Assembly (NCBI RefSeq): GCF_946478785.1
Contig: NZ_CAMLDD010000024.1
Coordinates: 29,372 to 93,371, forward strand
Length of the DNA: 64,000 nucleotides
From: an uncultured Flavobacterium sp.
GTDB taxonomy: Bacteria > Bacteroidota > Bacteroidia > Flavobacteriales > Flavobacteriaceae
Direction of reading: 5' to 3'
Shown here: positions 62,271 to 64,000 of the stretch, in pieces
Position numbering within the stretch: the first letter of the stretch is position 1
Layout of the letters: each line of letters begins with the position of its first letter
Position numbers and translations under genes: made by a program
Notes under the pieces: model-generated
What the model was told of the DNA's origin: nothing
Databases searched by the model: none
What the model saw: the letters and a program-made list of their open reading frames with translations, nothing else

Positions 62271-63683
62271 ATGACATATGATGTAATTATTTTAGGAAGT
62301 GGTCCAGGAGGCTATGTAGCAGCTATTAGAGCTTCACAATTGGGGCTTAAAACAGCCATTGTAGAAAGGGAAAGCCTAGGAGGAATTTGCTTAAACTGGG
62401 GCTGTATTCCTGCAAAGGCTTTAATGAAATCTGCAGAAGTATTTGAATATCTTGCTCATGCAGAAAACTATGGAGCAAAGGTAGATGGGTATTCTGCAGA
62501 TTTTGCTGCCATTATAAAACGAAGCCGCGGTGTTGCTGACAAAATGAGTAAAGGCGTTCAGTTTCTGATGAGAAAGAATAAAATTGATGTCATTAGCGGT
62601 GTTGGTAAAGTTATCTCCAAAAATGAAATAACTGTTAAAGGATCAGATGGAAAAACAGCAACTTATCAGGCAAAATACATCGTTCTTGCTACAGGTGCAC
62701 GAGCTAGAGAATTGCCAAATCTTCCAATAGATGGCAAAAAAATCATTGGCTATCGTGAGGCAATGGTATTACCTGAACAACCCAAATCCATTATCATTGT
62801 GGGAAGTGGAGCCATAGGTGTAGAATTTGCCTATTTCTATAACAGTATAGGTACTAAAGTGACTGTTGTGGAATACTTGCCTCGTATTGTTCCTGTGGAA
62901 GATGAAGATATTTCGAAAGAATTGGAAAAAGCATTTAAGAAAAAAGGAATTGAAATAATTACCAATGCTTCTGTAGAAAAAGCAGATGTTTCAGCTACAG
63001 GAGTAAAAGCTACAATTAAAAAGACGGATGGTAGTGGCGAACAGGTATTGGAAGCGGATATACTGTTAAGTGCTGTAGGCATTGTAACAAATCTTGAAAA
63101 TATTGGTATTGAAGAGTTAGGGATTAAAACAGAGCGTGGAAAAGTGCTGGTAGATGAAGGGTGTAAAACCAATATAGATAATATATATGCAATCGGCGAT
63201 ATTATTCCTGGTCCTGCGTTGGCTCACAAAGCGATGAAAGAAGCTGTAATTTGTGCCGAAGCTATAGCTTTTAAAGAAAGTAAATACGACCATCAACCAA
63301 CGCCTTTAGATTACGGAAATATGCCAGCATGTACCTACACCGGACCTGAAATTGCTTCGGTTGGTCTAACCGAAAAGCAGGCACGTGAGGCGGGAATGGA
63401 TATTAAAGTAGGTAAATTTCCATTGATGGCAAGTGGTAAAGCGAGTGCAGTAGGTGCTACTGATGGTTTTGTAAAAGTGATTTTTGATGCCAAGTATGGA
63501 GAATGGATTGGAACGCATATGATTGGCTATAATGTAACGGAGTTGATAGCTCAAACCACAACTGCGCGTAAATTGGAAACAACATGGCACGAGCAATTGG
63601 ATACTATCTTTCCACATCCAACTATGAGTGAAGCCATAAAAGATGCTATTGAAGATGCCTTAGGTGAGGCAATACATCTATAA
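62271..63683 (+). CDS. lpdA: Dihydrolipoamide dehydrogenase (2)
   Basis: The 470-residue Lpd has ILGSGPGGYVAAIRASQLGLK, the redox-active GGICLNWGCIPAKAL, IIVGSGAIGVEFAYF and the C-terminal HPTMSEAIKDA. It is a second, differently diverged copy, with CLNWGCIPAK in place of the first copy's CLNVGCIPSK, so the two are not recent duplicates. It has its own regulon-type promoter. It may serve a metal-stress thiol or lipoyl pathway rather than the housekeeping pyruvate dehydrogenase. Confidence 0.9.
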   Translation: MTYDVIILGSGPGGYVAAIRASQLGLKTAIVERESLGGICLNWGCIPAKALMKSAEVFEYLAHAENYGAKVDGYSADFAAIIKRSRGVADKMSKGVQFLMRKNKIDVISGVGKVISKNEITVKGSDGKTATYQAKYIVLATGARARELPNLPIDGKKIIGYREAMVLPEQPKSIIIVGSGAIGVEFAYFYNSIGTKVTVVEYLPRIVPVEDEDISKELEKAFKKKGIEIITNASVEKADVSATGVKATIKKTDGSGEQVLEADILLSAVGIVTNLENIGIEELGIKTERGKVLVDEGCKTNIDNIYAIGDIIPGPALAHKAMKEAVICAEAIAFKESKYDHQPTPLDYGNMPACTYTGPEIASVGLTEKQAREAGMDIKVGKFPLMASGKASAVGATDGFVKVIFDAKYGEWIGTHMIGYNVTELIAQTTTARKLETTWHEQLDTIFPHPTMSEAIKDAIEDALGEAIHL

Positions 63684-63727
63684 ATAAATACAAAATACTT
63701 TTAAATTTATCTTTAAATTGATTGATT

Positions 63728-63802
63728 ATGAAAAACAGACTAAACTGTTGGAAGTGTGTACTGTTACTGTCTTCACTTCTCGGATTGTTGATACAGATCT
63801 AA
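63728..63802 (+). CDS. 24-residue hydrophobic peptide frame
   Basis: The frame encodes MKNRLNCWKC followed by VLLLSSLLGLLIQI, a charged start with a CxxC pair and a hydrophobic helix. It lies 44 nt after lpdA (2) and just before a terminator. It may be a membrane microprotein or a remnant of a signal peptide. Nothing else supports it. Confidence 0.35.
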   Translation: MKNRLNCWKCVLLLSSLLGLLIQI

Positions 63803-63826
63803 AATCCAGATTTGGTAATTTTTAAG

Positions 63827-63853
63827 AAGGCAGATATTTTCATCTGCCTTTCT
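63827..63853 (+). terminator. Terminator after lpdA (2)
   Basis: AAGGCAGAT and ATCTGCCTT pair around ATTTTC and are followed by TCTT. Confidence 0.65.
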
Positions 63854-63873
63854 TCTATCTATTAATTCAATTA

Positions 63874-63911
63874 TTAAAAAAGTCACGGAATATAAAACGT
63901 GACTTTTTTAA
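63874..63911. terminator. Bidirectional terminator between lpdA and the OsmC-like gene
   Basis: TTAAAAAAGTCACG and CGTGACTTTTTTAA pair perfectly, with A/T runs on both sides. It serves the convergent minus-strand gene. Confidence 0.75.
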
Positions 63912-63932
63912 TAAGAATAAACGAAATTAGTC

Positions 63933-64000
63933 TTAATTTAGAGTGGCTACTAGTGAAACTTCTAATTTATAAGCTTTTCCTACCGGACACATAGCTTTTG
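63933..64000 (-). CDS. OsmC-family protein, C-terminal end only
   Basis: The minus-strand frame reads KAMCPVGKAYKLEVSLVATLN and then a stop. The CPVGKA-type segment near a short C-terminal strand is the end of OsmC/Ohr-like peroxiredoxins, where the Cys is one of two catalytic thiols. The rest of the gene lies beyond the window. Confidence 0.65.
   Translation of the reverse strand, partial: KAMCPVGKAYKLEVSLVATLN

Noticed and set aside
1..64000. CRISPR arrays, tRNA, rRNA, complete insertion sequences, integrase or att sites
   Set aside because: None was recognised. The ends of the ICE cannot be placed, because no integrase or direct-repeat pair was seen in the window.

Overview
This window is AT-rich DNA from a member of the Bacteroidota, most likely a flavobacterium or sphingobacterium; the genus cannot be fixed from sequence alone. 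The evidence is promoter -7 boxes of the TAnnTTTG type, a Bacteroidetes-type conjugative element (ParA/TraA, DUF3408, TraD, MobA/MobB, a YWFCY-type coupling protein, DUF1896, TopB, DUF3945, RteC), and typical families such as DUF2652, DUF6660 and CusA-TolC fusions. No rRNA, tRNA, CRISPR array or integrase was seen.

Layout. (1) 1-3561: a tight plus-strand operon, cut by the left edge, encoding an ImmA/IrrE protease, a thymidylate-synthase-like enzyme, an HMUDK_hel/aGPT-Pplase-type protein, a MazG-C-like protein and an AcpS-type phosphopantetheinyl transferase. I read it as a predicted DNA-base or nucleotide hypermodification module. It stops 7 bp from the end of traD. (2) 3568-26765: the mobilisation and regulatory half of an integrative conjugative element (ICE): traABCD-like genes, a long leader or centromere-like region, a candidate oriT, mobA and mobB, cargo (HxlR regulator, peroxiredoxin-like protein, AlkD-like protein), the coupling protein, a giant methylase-helicase, two unknown genes, a frameshifted ORF6N gene, topB, DUF3945, a small HTH protein and rteC. 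The tra genes that normally follow traD are absent here. (3) 26977-64000: a metal-homeostasis island. It holds fused HMA-AraC regulators, CopA, a CDF zinc exporter, metal-binding lipoproteins, a Cys-rich copper-storage-type protein, an azurin, RND efflux systems (one fused to its own TolC), a Zn/Cd-type P-type ATPase, an Nramp-Usp fusion, a Fur-family regulator and two dihydrolipoamide dehydrogenases. A TetR-controlled steroid-type oxidoreductase cassette (37420-41101) is embedded in it.

How it fits together. The clearest unexplained signal is regulatory. Ten promoters in the metal island share the motif AGTAAATMTYAYAAATC. In every case its first base lies exactly 57 nt upstream of a TAnnTTTG-like -7 box, and 87-109 nt upstream of a start codon. 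I infer this is the operator of the HMA-AraC regulators, tying copA, the CDF exporter, the Csp-like protein, a 26-codon CCCHC microprotein with an MFS transporter, the azurin, an HMA peptide, one HMA-AraC gene itself, the RND operon, the Fur-family gene and lpdA into one regulon. A second circuit, probably Fur-type, is suggested by a 28-bp promoter/operator duplicated upstream of a stand-alone P-type ATPase N-domain gene and of the Zn-type ATPase. A third, ICE-specific element is a tandem repeat with 20-bp period. It sits 28 nt from the -7-like boxes of the parA, DUF1896-helicase and DUF3945-topB operons, with a degenerate copy before the small HTH gene.
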